The notes beneath the pieces are model-generated. The model had not been told where the DNA came from and ran no database searches. It worked only from the letters and a program-made list of their open reading frames with translations. Below are positions 17,344 through 26,815 of a stretch of DNA of 64,000 bases, piece by piece; the first letter of the stretch is position 1, and each line of letters opens with the position of its first letter. The position numbers and the translations under genes are program-made. Source of the DNA: Burkholderiaceae bacterium (GTDB lineage: Bacteria; Pseudomonadota; Gammaproteobacteria; Burkholderiales; Burkholderiaceae_E); NCBI GenBank assembly GCA_023954045.1, contig JAMLIR010000011.1, positions 1-64,000 on the forward strand, in the 5' to 3' direction.

Positions 17344-18987
17344 ATGCAAGGACTGATGATGGACATGCCGCTGCTCGTCTCGAGCATCCTGCAGCACGCG
17401 GCGCGCCACTACGGGGACACCGAGGTCGTCTCGCGCCGCGTCGAGGGCGACATCCATCGCTACACCTATCGCGATTGCGAGGGCCGCGCCCGGCGGCTCG
17501 CCGACGCGCTGACGCGCGAGGGCGTCGGCATCGGCGACCGGGTCGCGACGCTGGCCTGGAACGGCTACCGGCACATGGAGCTGTACTACGCGGTCGGCGG
17601 CATGGGCGCCGTGATCCACACGATCAACCCGCGGCTGCACCCGGAGCAGATCGCCTGGATCGTCAACCACGCCGGCGACGTGCACCTGGCGTTCGACCTG
17701 ACCTTTCTTCCGATCGTCGAAGCGATCGCCGCGCACTGCCCGAACGTGAAGAGCTGGATCGCGATGGTCGACGAGGATCGCCAGCCGGCCTCGGCCAAGG
17801 TCGCGAACCTGGTCAACTACGAGAAGCTGCTCGCGAACGGCTCGGACGGCTATCGCTGGCCCGAGATCGACGAGCGCACCGCGGTCGGTCTTTGCTACAC
17901 CTCGGGCACTACCGGCAATCCGAAGGGAGCGATGTACACGCATCGCTCGACCGTGCTGCACGCCTACGCCGCCGCGCTGCCCGACGCGATGGGCGCGTCG
18001 TCGCGCGACTGCATCCTGCCGGTGGTGCCGATGTTCCACGTCAACGCGTGGGGGCTGCCGTACACCTGCCCGCTGGTGGGCGCGAAGATCGTGTTCCCGG
18101 GCGCGCACCTCGACGGCAAGTCGCTGTTCGAGCTGTTCGAGTCCGAGGGCGTGACCTATTCGGCCGGCGTGCCGACCGTCTGGCTGGGGCTGCTGCAGCA
18201 CGTCGCGCAGGCCGGCGCGAAGTTCAGCACGCTCACCCGCACGGTCATCGGCGGATCGGCCTGCCCGCCGGCGATGATCCGCACGTTCAAGGAACAGTAC
18301 GGCGTCGAGGTCATCCACGCCTGGGGCATGACCGAGATGTCGCCGCTCGGCACGCTGTGCAAGCTGCAGAACAAGCACCTGAGGCAGCCGGAGGCGGCGC
18401 AGCAGAAGCTGCTGGAGAAGCAGGGGCACGTGATCTTCGGGGTCGACATGAAGATCGTCGGCGACGACGGCATCGAGTTGCCCTGGGACGGCAAGACCTT
18501 CGGCAACCTGCTGGTGCGCGGGCCCTGGGTGATCCGCGAGTACTTCCGCGGCGAGGGCGGCGATCCGCTGAAGTACGACGCCGACGGCCGCGGCTGGTTC
18601 CCGACCGGCGACGTGGCGACGATCGACGCGGATGGCTACATGCAGATCACCGACCGCAGCAAGGACGTGATCAAGTCCGGTGGCGAGTGGATCAGCACGA
18701 TCGACCTGGAGAACCTGGCGATCGGGCACCCGGCCGTCGCCAACGCGGCGGTCATCGGCGTGCCGCATCCGAAGTGGGACGAGCGCCCGCTCCTGATCGT
18801 CGTGAAGAAGCCCGGCGCCGAGGTCACGAAGGAGCAGTTGCTGGCGTTCTACGAGGGCAAGATCGCCAAGTGGTGGACGCCCGACGACGTCCAGTTCGTC
18901 GACGCGATCCCGCTCGGGGCCACCGGCAAGATCCTGAAGACGAAGCTGCGCGAGCAGTTCCGCGACTACAAGCTCCCGGGCGCCTGA
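17344..18987 (+). CDS. acyl-CoA ligase (AMP-forming, medium/long-chain fatty-acid type)
   Basis: A 547-residue ANL-superfamily enzyme that activates a carboxylic acid as acyl-AMP and then acyl-CoA. The P-loop [12 protein letters not shown] is at about 185-196, the A5-type [13 protein letters not shown] near residue 325, [35 protein letters not shown] in the hinge region, and the C-terminal lysine motif [13 protein letters not shown]. The overall pattern resembles AlkK-like medium-chain ligases. The gene opens the plus-strand catabolic block and is followed by a hairpin and the promoter of an ABC binding protein, suggesting uptake of its substrate. The ATG at 17,344 is the first, and no strong SD is visible. 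Confidence 0.92.
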   Translation: MQGLMMDMPLLVSSILQHAARHYGDTEVVSRRVEGDIHRYTYRDCEGRARRLADALTREGVGIGDRVATLAWNGYRHMELYYAVGGMGAVIHTINPRLHPEQIAWIVNHAGDVHLAFDLTFLPIVEAIAAHCPNVKSWIAMVDEDRQPASAKVANLVNYEKLLANGSDGYRWPEIDERTAVGLCYTSGTTGNPKGAMYTHRSTVLHAYAAALPDAMGASSRDCILPVVPMFHVNAWGLPYTCPLVGAKIVFPGAHLDGKSLFELFESEGVTYSAGVPTVWLGLLQHVAQAGAKFSTLTRTVIGGSACPPAMIRTFKEQYGVEVIHAWGMTEMSPLGTLCKLQNKHLRQPEAAQQKLLEKQGHVIFGVDMKIVGDDGIELPWDGKTFGNLLVRGPWVIREYFRGEGGDPLKYDADGRGWFPTGDVATIDADGYMQITDRSKDVIKSGGEWISTIDLENLAIGHPAVANAAVIGVPHPKWDERPLLIVVKKPGAEVTKEQLLAFYEGKIAKWWTPDDVQFVDAIPLGATGKILKTKLREQFRDYKLPGA

Positions 18988-18998
18988 GGCGGCCGGCC

Positions 18999-19017
18999 CG
19001 GGGGGTATTTCCCCCCG
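18999..19017 (+). terminator. hairpin after the acyl-CoA ligase gene
   Basis: A 7-bp perfect stem (C plus six G, then six C plus G) closes a TATTT loop 12 nt after the ligase stop. There is no T-run after it. The -35-like TTGCGG of the next gene's promoter begins one base beyond the stem, so transcription of the ligase and the ABC genes is probably separated here. Confidence 0.5.
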
Positions 19018-19045
19018 TTGCGGCGGCCAACCGTTCGGTTATGAT
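19018..19045 (+). promoter_or_regulatory. promoter of the ABC importer operon with a palindromic operator in the core
   Basis: A -35-like TTGCGG (19,018-19,023) and -10-like TATGAT (19,040-19,045) are 16 bp apart. The spacer carries the palindrome AACCGTTCGGTT (arms AACCG/CGGTT, 19,029-19,040), which touches the -10. This is where a TetR-type repressor would block RNA polymerase. The same ACCG-NN-CGGT core recurs in the promoter at 53,227-53,243, next to a tetR gene. Confidence 0.65.
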
Positions 19046-19111
19046 CCTCCGGCACCCGGCGGCCCGAGCGGCATTCGATCGGGGACGGCCGACCACAACG
19101 AGGAGACACCC

Positions 19112-20362
19112 ATGACCGGATTCCGTTCCGCGGCGGCCGCGTTCGCCGCCGCCGTCGTCCTTGCGTCCCCCGCAGCCTTCGCCCAGTCGGGCACCGTAAA
19201 GGTCGCCTGGATCGACCCGCTGTCAGGAATGATGGCGCCGGTCGGCCAGAACATGGTGCGCAGCTGGCAGTACGCCGCCGACATCGCCAACCGCGAGAAG
19301 TGGGCCGGCGACGTCAAGTTCGAGGTCGTGACCTTCGACAACAAGCTCAGCCCGCAGGAGAGCCTCACGGTGCTGAAGTCGATCGTCGACCAGGGCATCC
19401 GCTACATCACGCAGGGCAACGGCTCGGGCGTGGCCATCGCACTGGCCGACGCCGTGGCCAAGCACAACGAGCGCAACCCGGGCAAGGAGATCGTCTACCT
19501 GAACTACGCGGCGGTCGACCCGTCGCTCACCAACGAGCGCTGCAACTTCTGGCACTTCAGGCTCGACATCAACGCCGACATGAAGATGGAGGCGCTGACC
19601 AGCTACATGGCCAAGCGCCCCGAGATCAAGAAGGTCTACCTGATCAACCAGGACTACGCGTTCGGCCACTCCGTCGAGAAGGCAGCCGAGGAATACCTGA
19701 AGCGCAAGCGCCCCGACGTCCAGGTCGTCGGCAAGGACCGCCACCCGCTCGCGCAGATCCGCGACTTCGCGCCGTACGTGGCGAAGATCAAGGCGGCCGG
19801 CGCCGACACGATCATCACCGGCAACTGGGGCGCCGACCTGGCGCTGCTGGTCAAGGCCGCCAACGATGCCGGCCTCAAGGCCAACTTCTACACCTACTAC
19901 GCCGGAACGACCGGCGTGCCGACCGCGATGGGCGCCTCGGGCGTCGACCACGTGCGGATGGTGTCCTACTGGAACGTGAACGACCTGCCGCCGAAGGAGC
20001 AGGCGATCGTCACGAACTTCAAGAAGAAGTTCAACGACGACTACTACACGATGGCGACGTACACCGCGTTCAGGATGCTGTCCGAGGGCATGAAGAAGGC
20101 CAAGTCCACCGATCCGCTGAAGGTCGCCCTGGCGATGGAGGGCCTGAAGTTCCAGTCGCTCAACGGCGAGGTCGAGATGCGCGCCTCGGACCACCAGCTG
20201 CAGCAGGCGGTCAACATCGCGTCCTGGCAGAAGGTCGACGGCAAGAAGGTGAAGTTCGACCAGGAGAACACCGGATTCGGCTGGCGCACCGAAGCGACGC
20301 TCGACAGCTACGTCGCGTCGCAGCCGACCTCGTGCCAGATGAAGCGCCCCGCCGCCCGCTAG
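19112..20362 (+). CDS. HAAT-family ABC transporter substrate-binding protein
   Basis: A 416-residue periplasmic binding protein of the branched-chain amino-acid/amide (Peripla_BP_6) family. The signal peptide is at residues 1-25 (AAAAFAAAVVLASPAAFAQ). The first domain begins TVKVAWIDPLSGMMAPVGQNMVRSWQYAADIAN. A hinge-region stretch GADTIITGNWGADLALLVKAANDAGLKANFYTYYAGTTG and a C-terminal Cys (SCQMKRP) are visible. The full permease and ATPase set follows. In this family the ligand may equally be an aromatic or aliphatic acid, and the catabolic neighbours favour an organic acid over an amino acid. A SD (GAGGAG) lies 8 nt before the ATG. Confidence 0.93.
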   Translation: MTGFRSAAAAFAAAVVLASPAAFAQSGTVKVAWIDPLSGMMAPVGQNMVRSWQYAADIANREKWAGDVKFEVVTFDNKLSPQESLTVLKSIVDQGIRYITQGNGSGVAIALADAVAKHNERNPGKEIVYLNYAAVDPSLTNERCNFWHFRLDINADMKMEALTSYMAKRPEIKKVYLINQDYAFGHSVEKAAEEYLKRKRPDVQVVGKDRHPLAQIRDFAPYVAKIKAAGADTIITGNWGADLALLVKAANDAGLKANFYTYYAGTTGVPTAMGASGVDHVRMVSYWNVNDLPPKEQAIVTNFKKKFNDDYYTMATYTAFRMLSEGMKKAKSTDPLKVALAMEGLKFQSLNGEVEMRASDHQLQQAVNIASWQKVDGKKVKFDQENTGFGWRTEATLDSYVASQPTSCQMKRPAAR

Positions 20363-20423
20363 GCGGCGGTCACGCGGGTGTGCCGGCCGGCCCGGCGCGC
20401 CCGCGCGCAGCGATCCTCGTCGC

Positions 20424-21392
20424 TTGGAATTCGTCGTCATCTCGCTGCTGAACGGCATCAGCTACGGGCTGCTGCTGTTCATGCTCGCCTCCGGGCTCAC
20501 GCTGATCTTCAGCATGATGGGCGTGCTGAATTTCGCGCACGCGTCGTTCTACATGATCGGCGCGTACGTGGCCTACCAGATCAGCACCTGGCTCGACGAA
20601 TTGCTGCCGGGCACCGGCTACTGGATCGCGCTGGTCGTCGCGCCACTGGTCGTCGGCGCGATCGGCGCGGTGGTCGAACGCTACGGGTTGCGCCGGGTGC
20701 ACAGGTGGGGGCACGTGCCCGAGTTGCTGTTCACGTTCGGGCTCTCGTTCATCGTCGTCGAGCTGGTGCAGATCATCTGGGGGCGCGCGGCGGTGCCGTA
20801 CCAGGTGCCGCCGGCGCTCGGCGGCTCGCTGTTCATCGTCTATTCGACGCACTTTCCGGCCTATCGCGGCTTCATGATGCTGGTCGCGGCGCTGATGCTG
20901 TTCGCGATCTGGCTGATGCTTACGCGCACGCGCATCGGGCTGGTGATCCAGGCGGCGCTCACGCATCCCGAGACGGTCGAGGCGCTCGGTCACAACGTCC
21001 CGCGGGTGTTCATGCTCACCTTCGGCGGCGGCACCGCGCTGGCCGGGCTGGCCGGCGTCATCGGGGGCAACGCCTACGTGACCGAGCCGTCGATGGCGGC
21101 GCTGGTGGGCTCGATCATCTTCGTCGTCGTCGTCGTCGGCGGAATGGGGTCGCTGGGCGGCGCGTTCATCGCGTCGCTGCTGATCGGCCTGATGCAGACC
21201 TTCGCGATCGGCATCGACTGGACGACGCTCTCTCTGCTGCGGTCGATCGGGCTCCAGGCCGGTCCCGACACGCCGCTCTACAGCCTGTGGTCGCTGAAGC
21301 TGTCGCAGGTCGCTCCGGTGCTGCCGTACCTGCTGCTGGTGCTGATCCTGATCTTCCGGCCCAAGGGCCTGATGGGCACCCGCGAGAACTGA
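20424..21392 (+). CDS. livH: LivH-type ABC transporter permease
   Basis: A 322-residue inner-membrane permease of the LivH branch with about eight hydrophobic segments, beginning FVVISLLNGISYGLLLFMLASGLTLIFSMMGVLNFAHASFYMIGAY, which is the hallmark N-terminus. The cytoplasmic coupling region is TRIGLVIQAALTHPETVEALGHNVPRVFMLTFGGGTALAGLAGVIGG. The start is read as TTG at 20,424 because no ATG or GTG in frame precedes the conserved N-terminus, and no convincing Shine-Dalgarno is present, so expression may depend on coupling to the upstream gene 61 nt away. It pairs with the LivM protein encoded 1 nt downstream. Confidence 0.93.
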   Translation: MEFVVISLLNGISYGLLLFMLASGLTLIFSMMGVLNFAHASFYMIGAYVAYQISTWLDELLPGTGYWIALVVAPLVVGAIGAVVERYGLRRVHRWGHVPELLFTFGLSFIVVELVQIIWGRAAVPYQVPPALGGSLFIVYSTHFPAYRGFMMLVAALMLFAIWLMLTRTRIGLVIQAALTHPETVEALGHNVPRVFMLTFGGGTALAGLAGVIGGNAYVTEPSMAALVGSIIFVVVVVGGMGSLGGAFIASLLIGLMQTFAIGIDWTTLSLLRSIGLQAGPDTPLYSLWSLKLSQVAPVLPYLLLVLILIFRPKGLMGTREN

Positions 21393-21393
21393 C

Positions 21394-22683
21394 GTGGGCA
21401 CGACGATCCGTTTCGCGCCGATCGACGTCGGGCGCTGGTTCGTCTGGGGCGCGACGGCCGTCGTGTTCGCGCTGCTGCCGCTCGTGTTCTCGAGCGGCTT
21501 CGCGATCACGCTGCTCTCGCAGATGGGGATCATGATCATCTTCGCCCTGTCGTACAACATGATCTTCGGGCAGGGCGGCATGCTGTCGTTCGGCCACGCG
21601 GTCTATTCGGGGCTCGGCGCGTTCTTCGCCATCCATGCGCTGAACTGGATCGGCCAGGGACACCTGTGGTTGCCGGTGTCGCTGGTGCCGCTGGTCGGCG
21701 GCGTGTTCGGCGCGCTGTTCGGCATCGTGTTCGGCTACGTGACCACCAAGAAGGCCGGCACCCCGTTCGCGATGATCACGCTGGGCATCGGCGAGATGGT
21801 GTTCGCCGCGTCGCTGATGTTCCCCGGCTTCTTCGGCGGCGAAGGAGGCATCTCGAGCAACCGCGTGGTCGGCGAGCCCTTCCTCGGGATCACCTTCGGC
21901 CCGGGCATCCAGGTGTACTATTTGATCGCGGCCTGGTGCTTCGCCTGCATGGTCGCGATGTTCGCGTTCACCCACACGCCGCTCGGGCGCATCGCCAACG
22001 CCGTGCGCGACAACCCGGAGCGCGCCGAGTTCATCGGCTACAACATCCAGCGGGTTCGTTTCTTCGTGCTGATCGCGTCGGCGTTCTTCGCCGGCATCGC
22101 CGGGGGACTTTCGGCGATCAACTTCGAGATCGTCACGGCCGAGAACGTCTCGGCGCTCCGGTCCGCCGGGGTGCTGCTCGCGACGTTCATCGGCGGCGCG
22201 ATGTTCTTCTTCGGGCCCATCCTCGGGGCTGTCATCTTCGTCTTCTTCGCGGTCGCGCTGTCCGACTATACGAAGGCCTGGCAGTTCTATCTCGGCGTGT
22301 TCTTCGTCGCGATGGTGATGTTCGCGCCGGGTGGAGTGGCCTCGCTGATCCTGATGAACCTGAGGGTGATGAAGCACCGGTTGTTCGCGCGGCTGCGCGA
22401 CCCCTACGCCGGCGTGCTGCTCTCGGGCCTGATCCTGCTGGTCGGCGTGGTGATGGTGGTCGAGATGAGCTATCACCTGACGCTGAATTTCGCGTCGGGT
22501 TCGAAGATGCGCCTGTTCGGGTTCCCGATCGACAGCGCCGCGCCGGAGATCTGGTTGCTGGCGATCGGGGTGGTCGTCGCCGGCGCGGCGAGCTTCGAGG
22601 CGATGCGGCGCTATTTCGCGCGCGAGTGGGGAGCGGTGCAGGCCGAGATCGAGGAACGCGTGCGGCGCGAGGCGGGGCTGTGA
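21394..22683 (+). CDS. livM: LivM-type ABC transporter permease
   Basis: A 429-residue permease that starts at a GTG only 1 nt after the livH stop. LivM landmarks are MIIFALSYNMIFGQGGMLSFGHAVYSGLGAFFAIHAL, the motif TPLGRIANAVRDNPERAEFIGYNIQRVRFFVLIASAFFAGIAGGLSAINFEIV, and the hydrophobic ladder to MFAPGGVASLILMN. Beyond the usual end (~330 residues) there is an extension of roughly 90 residues with two further hydrophobic segments and a charged tail (REWGAVQAEIEERVRREAGL). The stop overlaps the livG ATG by 1 nt (TGATG). Confidence 0.93.
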   Translation: MGTTIRFAPIDVGRWFVWGATAVVFALLPLVFSSGFAITLLSQMGIMIIFALSYNMIFGQGGMLSFGHAVYSGLGAFFAIHALNWIGQGHLWLPVSLVPLVGGVFGALFGIVFGYVTTKKAGTPFAMITLGIGEMVFAASLMFPGFFGGEGGISSNRVVGEPFLGITFGPGIQVYYLIAAWCFACMVAMFAFTHTPLGRIANAVRDNPERAEFIGYNIQRVRFFVLIASAFFAGIAGGLSAINFEIVTAENVSALRSAGVLLATFIGGAMFFFGPILGAVIFVFFAVALSDYTKAWQFYLGVFFVAMVMFAPGGVASLILMNLRVMKHRLFARLRDPYAGVLLSGLILLVGVVMVVEMSYHLTLNFASGSKMRLFGFPIDSAAPEIWLLAIGVVVAGAASFEAMRRYFAREWGAVQAEIEERVRREAGL

Positions 22684-23441
22684 TGGCGGCCGCCGCCCTC
22701 GACCTGCGCGACCTGCGCAAGAGCTTCGGCAAGACCGAGATCATCCGCGGCGTGAGCCTGTCGATCCCGCGTGGCGAGCGTCACGCGATCATCGGCCCGA
22801 ACGGGGCCGGCAAGTCGACGCTGTTCAACCTGGTCTCGGGACGTTTTCCGCCCACGAGCGGCCGGATCGAGCTCAACGGCGAGGACATCACCGGCCGGCG
22901 CCCGTTCGAGATCAACCGCAAGGGGCTCTCGCGCAGCTTCCAGATCACCAACATCTTCCCGAGGATGTCGGTCTACGAGAACGTCCGCTGCGCGACGCTG
23001 TACGCGCTGGGTTACCGCTATTCGTGCTGGCACCGGCTGGCGAAGCTCGCCGACGCGGCCGAGCGCGCCGAGGACGTGCTGCAGCGAATCGGCCTGCGCA
23101 ACCGGCGCGACACGCCGGCCGGAACGCTCACCTACGCCGAGCAGCGCGCGCTCGAGATCGGCATCACGATCGCGGGCGGCGCGGACGTGATCCTGCTCGA
23201 CGAGCCCACTGCCGGCATGAGCCGTTCGGAGAGCGATCGCGCGGTCGAGCTGATCCGGCGCGTCACCGAGGGCAAGACGCTGGTGATGGTGGAGCACGAC
23301 ATGAGCGTCGTCTTCGGGCTGGCCGACCGCATTTCGGTGCTGGTGTACGGCGAGGTCATCGCGACCGACACGCCGGCCGGCATCCGCGGAAACCGCGCGG
23401 TGCAGGAGGCCTACCTCGGCACGTCGGCCACCGAGTCCTGA
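22683..23441 (+). CDS. livG: LivG-type ABC transporter ATP-binding protein
   Basis: A 252-residue ATPase. Walker A is GPNGAGKST (Lys43), the Q-loop region is SRSFQITNIFPRMSVYENV, the signature is degenerate (LTYAEQRALEIG instead of LSGGQ), Walker B is DVILLDEPTAGMS and the switch His is in VMVEHDMSVVFGLADRI. All catalytic residues are present, so this is the intact nucleotide-binding site of the pair, in contrast with its neighbour livF. The ATG overlaps the livM stop by 1 nt. Confidence 0.93.
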   Translation: MAAAALDLRDLRKSFGKTEIIRGVSLSIPRGERHAIIGPNGAGKSTLFNLVSGRFPPTSGRIELNGEDITGRRPFEINRKGLSRSFQITNIFPRMSVYENVRCATLYALGYRYSCWHRLAKLADAAERAEDVLQRIGLRNRRDTPAGTLTYAEQRALEIGITIAGGADVILLDEPTAGMSRSESDRAVELIRRVTEGKTLVMVEHDMSVVFGLADRISVLVYGEVIATDTPAGIRGNRAVQEAYLGTSATES

Positions 23442-23459
23442 GCGCGAGACGGAAGACGC

Positions 23460-24164
23460 ATGGCCGCACCGATCCTCGAAGTCGAGAACCTGCACGCCTA
23501 CTACGGCAAGAGCCACGTGCTGCACGGCGTGGACCTCTCGATCGGCACCGGCGAGATCGTCAGCCTGCTCGGCCGCAACGGCGTCGGGCGCTCGACCACC
23601 GTCAAGGCGATCATGGGGCTGGTCGACGCGACCGGGCGCGTGGAGTTCAAGGGCCAGCCGATCCGCGGACTCGAGGCGTACCGGATCGCGCATCGCGGGC
23701 TGGGCTACGTGCCGGAGAGTCGCGACATCTTCCCGACGCTCACCGTCGAGCAGAACCTGCTCCTCGGGATGAAGGGCAAGCGCCCCGGGCGCTGGTCGTT
23801 CGAGGACATGTACCGGATGTTCCCGCGGCTGCGCGAGCGACAGCACACGCAGGCCGGCGTGCTCTCGGGCGGCGAGCAGCAGATGCTCACGCTGTGCCGC
23901 ACGCTGATGGGCGATCCGGACCTGATCATGATCGACGAGCCGACCGAGGGACTCGCGCCGAAGATCGTCGAGCTGGTCGCCGACTACCTGAACGAGCTGA
24001 AGAACCGGGGCATATCGGTGCTGCTGGTCGAGCAGAAGCTGGCGATCGCGATGAAGATCTCGCAGCGCGTCTACGTGATGGGGCACGGGCACATCGTGTT
24101 CGAAGGGACGCCGCAGCAACTGGGCGCGAATGCGCAGGTTCGGCGCGAGTGGCTCGAGGTCTGA
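23460..24164 (+). CDS. livF: LivF-type ABC transporter ATP-binding protein with Arg in Walker A
   Basis: A 234-residue ATPase of the LivF branch: NLHAYYGKSHVLHGVDLSIGTGEIVSLLGRNGVG, then RESRDIFPTLTVEQNLLLG, LSGGEQQMLTLCRTLMGDPDLIMIDEPTEGLAP and LLVEQKLAIAMKISQRVYVMGHG. The Walker A lysine, normally GRNGVGKTT, is Arg44 (codon CGC) in GRNGVGRST. The rest of the site, including the Walker B Glu, is normal. A Lys-to-Arg change usually lowers hydrolysis, although I recall some betaproteobacterial LivF proteins sharing it. The gene ends the transporter operon and is followed by a long inverted-repeat element. Confidence 0.92.
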   Translation: MAAPILEVENLHAYYGKSHVLHGVDLSIGTGEIVSLLGRNGVGRSTTVKAIMGLVDATGRVEFKGQPIRGLEAYRIAHRGLGYVPESRDIFPTLTVEQNLLLGMKGKRPGRWSFEDMYRMFPRLRERQHTQAGVLSGGEQQMLTLCRTLMGDPDLIMIDEPTEGLAPKIVELVADYLNELKNRGISVLLVEQKLAIAMKISQRVYVMGHGHIVFEGTPQQLGANAQVRREWLEV

Positions 24165-24178
24165 GAGGCGGCGTTCGC

Positions 24179-24491
24179 GGCATTCGACGGCTGGGCGGGG
24201 TGCGCCCACGGGGCCCCGAGGGCCGAGGCCAAGCCCGCTGCGGCGATGACGACGGCGGTCGGTGCTTCGCACCGACTTCCCTCCGCTGCTCGCCTCGGGG
24301 TCGTGCGGCGCAACTCGCTGCGCACGCTGCGCGAGCTCCGCTCAGACAAGGCGCCGCAAGTCAGAAGTACGATGCGCGCTTCGCGCGCCGACCGCGAGGC
24401 TGCGCTGCTCGGCGCCGCCGACATCGCCGCGGCGGGCCTGGCCTCGGCCCTCGGGGCCCCTTGGGCGCACCCCGCCCAGCCGCCGAATGCC
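24179..24491. repeat. 313-bp intergenic element with 70-bp terminal inverted repeats
   Basis: The arms are 24,179-24,248 and 24,422-24,491. The right arm's reverse complement matches the left at 66 of 70 positions, with mismatches only at arm positions 9, 31, 54 and 61. The ~173-bp interior contains further small dyads (TCGGTGC-TTC-GCACCGA, about 24,259-24,275; GCGCGC-TTC-GCGCGC, about 24,373-24,388). It has no transposase and begins 15 nt after the livF stop. Such a structure fits a non-autonomous mobile or REP/MITE-like intergenic repeat. It would also form a very stable cruciform or RNA hairpin able to end livF transcription. No target-site duplication is obvious. Confidence 0.75.
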
Positions 24492-24700
24492 GCTCTGGAA
24501 ACGTCGGTGGTGCACGGATGGAAAGCCGGGCCATCGTCGCAGGCTTTCGGAGGACGCTCGCGGACACCACAGCGGTATCGGCAAAGGCGCGGGCCTTCCA
24601 CGGTAAACTGCACGCAAGGACCGGAGCGACGGCGACTCAATGAATCGAACGGGCGTTCGCATCCGGGCGCCTTCACTTCAATGCACATCGGGAACCTTCC

Positions 24701-26794
24701 ATGAGCCAGGCCCACTACGCGACGCAGGGCGACGTCGCGGTCATCACGATGGACAACCCGCCGGTCAACGGGCTCGGCCACGCGCTGAGAACCGGCATCG
24801 TCGAGGGGGTCCGCCGTGCGGTGGCCGATCCGGCGATCAAGGCGATCGTGCTCACCGGCGCAGGCAAGGCCTTCTCGGGCGGCGCCGACATCCGCGAGTT
24901 CAACACGCCGAAGGCGCTCGCGGAGCCGGCGCTGTTCACCGTGATCCGCACGGTCGAGCAGTGCACGAAGCCGGTCGTGGCCGCGATCCACAGCGTGGCG
25001 ATGGGGGGCGGGCTCGAACTGGCGATGGGCTGCCACTTCCGGGTGGCAGCGCCGGGCGCGCAGATCGCGCTGCCCGAGGTCAAGCTCGGCGTCATCCCCG
25101 GCGCGGGCGGCACGCAGCGGCTGCCCAGGCTGGTGCCGCTGGAGATGGCGGTCAACATGATCGTCTCGGGCAATCCGGTGAAGTCGGAGAAGTTCAAGGG
25201 CACGCGGCTCTTCGACGAGATCGTCGAGGGCGACCTGCTGGCGGGGGCCGTGGCGTTCGCGCACAAGGTAGTCGCCGAGAACCGCGGATTGCCGAAGGTG
25301 CGCGACCTGAAGGTCGAGTACGACAACGCAGAGGCGTTCCTGCAGTTCGCGCGAAACACCGTGAAGTCGGTCGCGAAGAATTTCCCCGCGCGCGCGCGCT
25401 GCATCGATGCGATCGCCGGCGCGCTCGGCGACTCGTTCGAAGAGGGGCTTGCGCGCGAGCGGGCAATGTTCCTCGAGATGGTGCAGACGCCCGAGTCGAA
25501 GGCCCTGCGGCACGCGTTCTTCGCCGAGCGCGCGGCCAGCAGGATTCCCGACGTCCCCGACGACACGCCGACGCGCCCGATCGCCTCGGCGGCCGTGATC
25601 GGCGCGGGCACGATGGGCGGCGGTATCGCGATGAACTTCGCCAACGCCGGCATCCCGGTGAAGCTGCTCGAGGTCAAGCAGGAGGCGCTCGATCGCGGGC
25701 TGGCGACGATCCGCAAGAACTACGAGAACTCGGCGAAGAAGGGACGGATGAGCGCCGAGGACGTGGAGAAGCGGATGGCGCTGATCCAGCCGACGCTCGG
25801 CTACGAGGACATCGGTTCGGCCGACATCGTGATCGAGGCGGTCTTCGAGGACATGCCGGTCAAGGAGGCCGTGTTCCGCAAGCTCGACGAGGTAATGAAG
25901 CCGGGCGCGATCCTCGCGACGAACACCTCGACGCTCGACGTGAACCGGATCGCGTCGTTCACGAAGCGACCGCAGGACGTGATTGGCACGCACTTCTTCT
26001 CGCCTGCCAACGTGATGAAACTGCTCGAGATCGTGCGCGGCGAGAAGACGGCCAAGGACGTCCTGGCGACGACGATGCAGCTGTCGAAGAAGATCCGCAA
26101 GACCGGCGTGGTGTCGGGGGTCTGCGACGGTTTCATCGGCAACCGGATGCTCGAGCAGTACATCCGCCAGGGCCTGTACATGCTGGAAGAGGGCGCCAGC
26201 CCCCAGCAGGTCGACCGGGCAATCGAGAAGTTCGGTTTCGCGATGGGCCCGTTCCGGATGAGCGACCTGGCCGGCAACGACGTCGGTTGGTACATCCGCA
26301 AGCGCCGCTATCTGGAGCGCCCGAACCTGCAGTACCCGAAGATCGCCGACAAGCTGTGCGAGCTCGGCCGCTTCGGGCAGAAGACCGGCGCGGGGTGGTA
26401 CCGCTACGCGCCGGGCAAGCGCGATGCGCTGCCAGATCCGGCGGTCGAAGAGCTGATCGCCGCGCACCGCAAGGAGATCGGCGTGGCCTCGCGCAAGATC
26501 TCCGACGACGAGATCGTGCATCGACTCGTTTTCGCACTGGTCAACGAAGGTGCGAAGATCCTCGAGGAGGGCATCGCGCTGCGCGCTTCGGACATCGACA
26601 TGATCTACCTGACCGGCTACGGCTTCCCGTTGTGGCGCGGCGGCCCGATGCTGTATGCGGACATGACGGGGCTCTACAACGTGGTCAACCGGATGGTGGA
26701 CTTCGCTGCGAATCCGCACGGCGACGCCTCGTTCTGGACGCCCGCCCCGCTGCTCGCGAAGCTGGCGGCCGAGGGCAAGGGATTCAACGGTTGA
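24701..26794 (+). CDS. FadB-like fused enoyl-CoA hydratase / 3-hydroxyacyl-CoA dehydrogenase
   Basis: A 697-residue bifunctional beta-oxidation enzyme. The hydratase domain is at about 1-190 with the oxyanion segment GKAFSGGADIREF and both catalytic glutamates (GGGLELAMG and ALPEVKLGVIPGAGGTQRLPR). The NAD-binding 3-hydroxyacyl-CoA dehydrogenase domain begins at GAGTMGGGIAMNFANAGIPV (about 302), with the catalytic-His segment VIGTHFFSPANVMKLLEIVRG. Two C-terminal 3HCDH domains follow (GFIGNRMLEQY; GYGFPLWRGGPM). It hydrates and oxidises trans-enoyl-CoA to 3-ketoacyl-CoA for the thiolase encoded 21 nt downstream. Confidence 0.95.
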   Translation: MSQAHYATQGDVAVITMDNPPVNGLGHALRTGIVEGVRRAVADPAIKAIVLTGAGKAFSGGADIREFNTPKALAEPALFTVIRTVEQCTKPVVAAIHSVAMGGGLELAMGCHFRVAAPGAQIALPEVKLGVIPGAGGTQRLPRLVPLEMAVNMIVSGNPVKSEKFKGTRLFDEIVEGDLLAGAVAFAHKVVAENRGLPKVRDLKVEYDNAEAFLQFARNTVKSVAKNFPARARCIDAIAGALGDSFEEGLARERAMFLEMVQTPESKALRHAFFAERAASRIPDVPDDTPTRPIASAAVIGAGTMGGGIAMNFANAGIPVKLLEVKQEALDRGLATIRKNYENSAKKGRMSAEDVEKRMALIQPTLGYEDIGSADIVIEAVFEDMPVKEAVFRKLDEVMKPGAILATNTSTLDVNRIASFTKRPQDVIGTHFFSPANVMKLLEIVRGEKTAKDVLATTMQLSKKIRKTGVVSGVCDGFIGNRMLEQYIRQGLYMLEEGASPQQVDRAIEKFGFAMGPFRMSDLAGNDVGWYIRKRRYLERPNLQYPKIADKLCELGRFGQKTGAGWYRYAPGKRDALPDPAVEELIAAHRKEIGVASRKISDDEIVHRLVFALVNEGAKILEEGIALRASDIDMIYLTGYGFPLWRGGPMLYADMTGLYNVVNRMVDFAANPHGDASFWTPAPLLAKLAAEGKGFNG

Positions 26795-26815
26795 GACTTC
26801 AGGGGACATCGAATC

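Noticed and set aside
24179-24491. Short protein-coding frames across the inverted-repeat element
   Set aside because: Several frames are open, but the DNA is constrained as a 70-bp inverted repeat, there is no SD, and the translations are low complexity.
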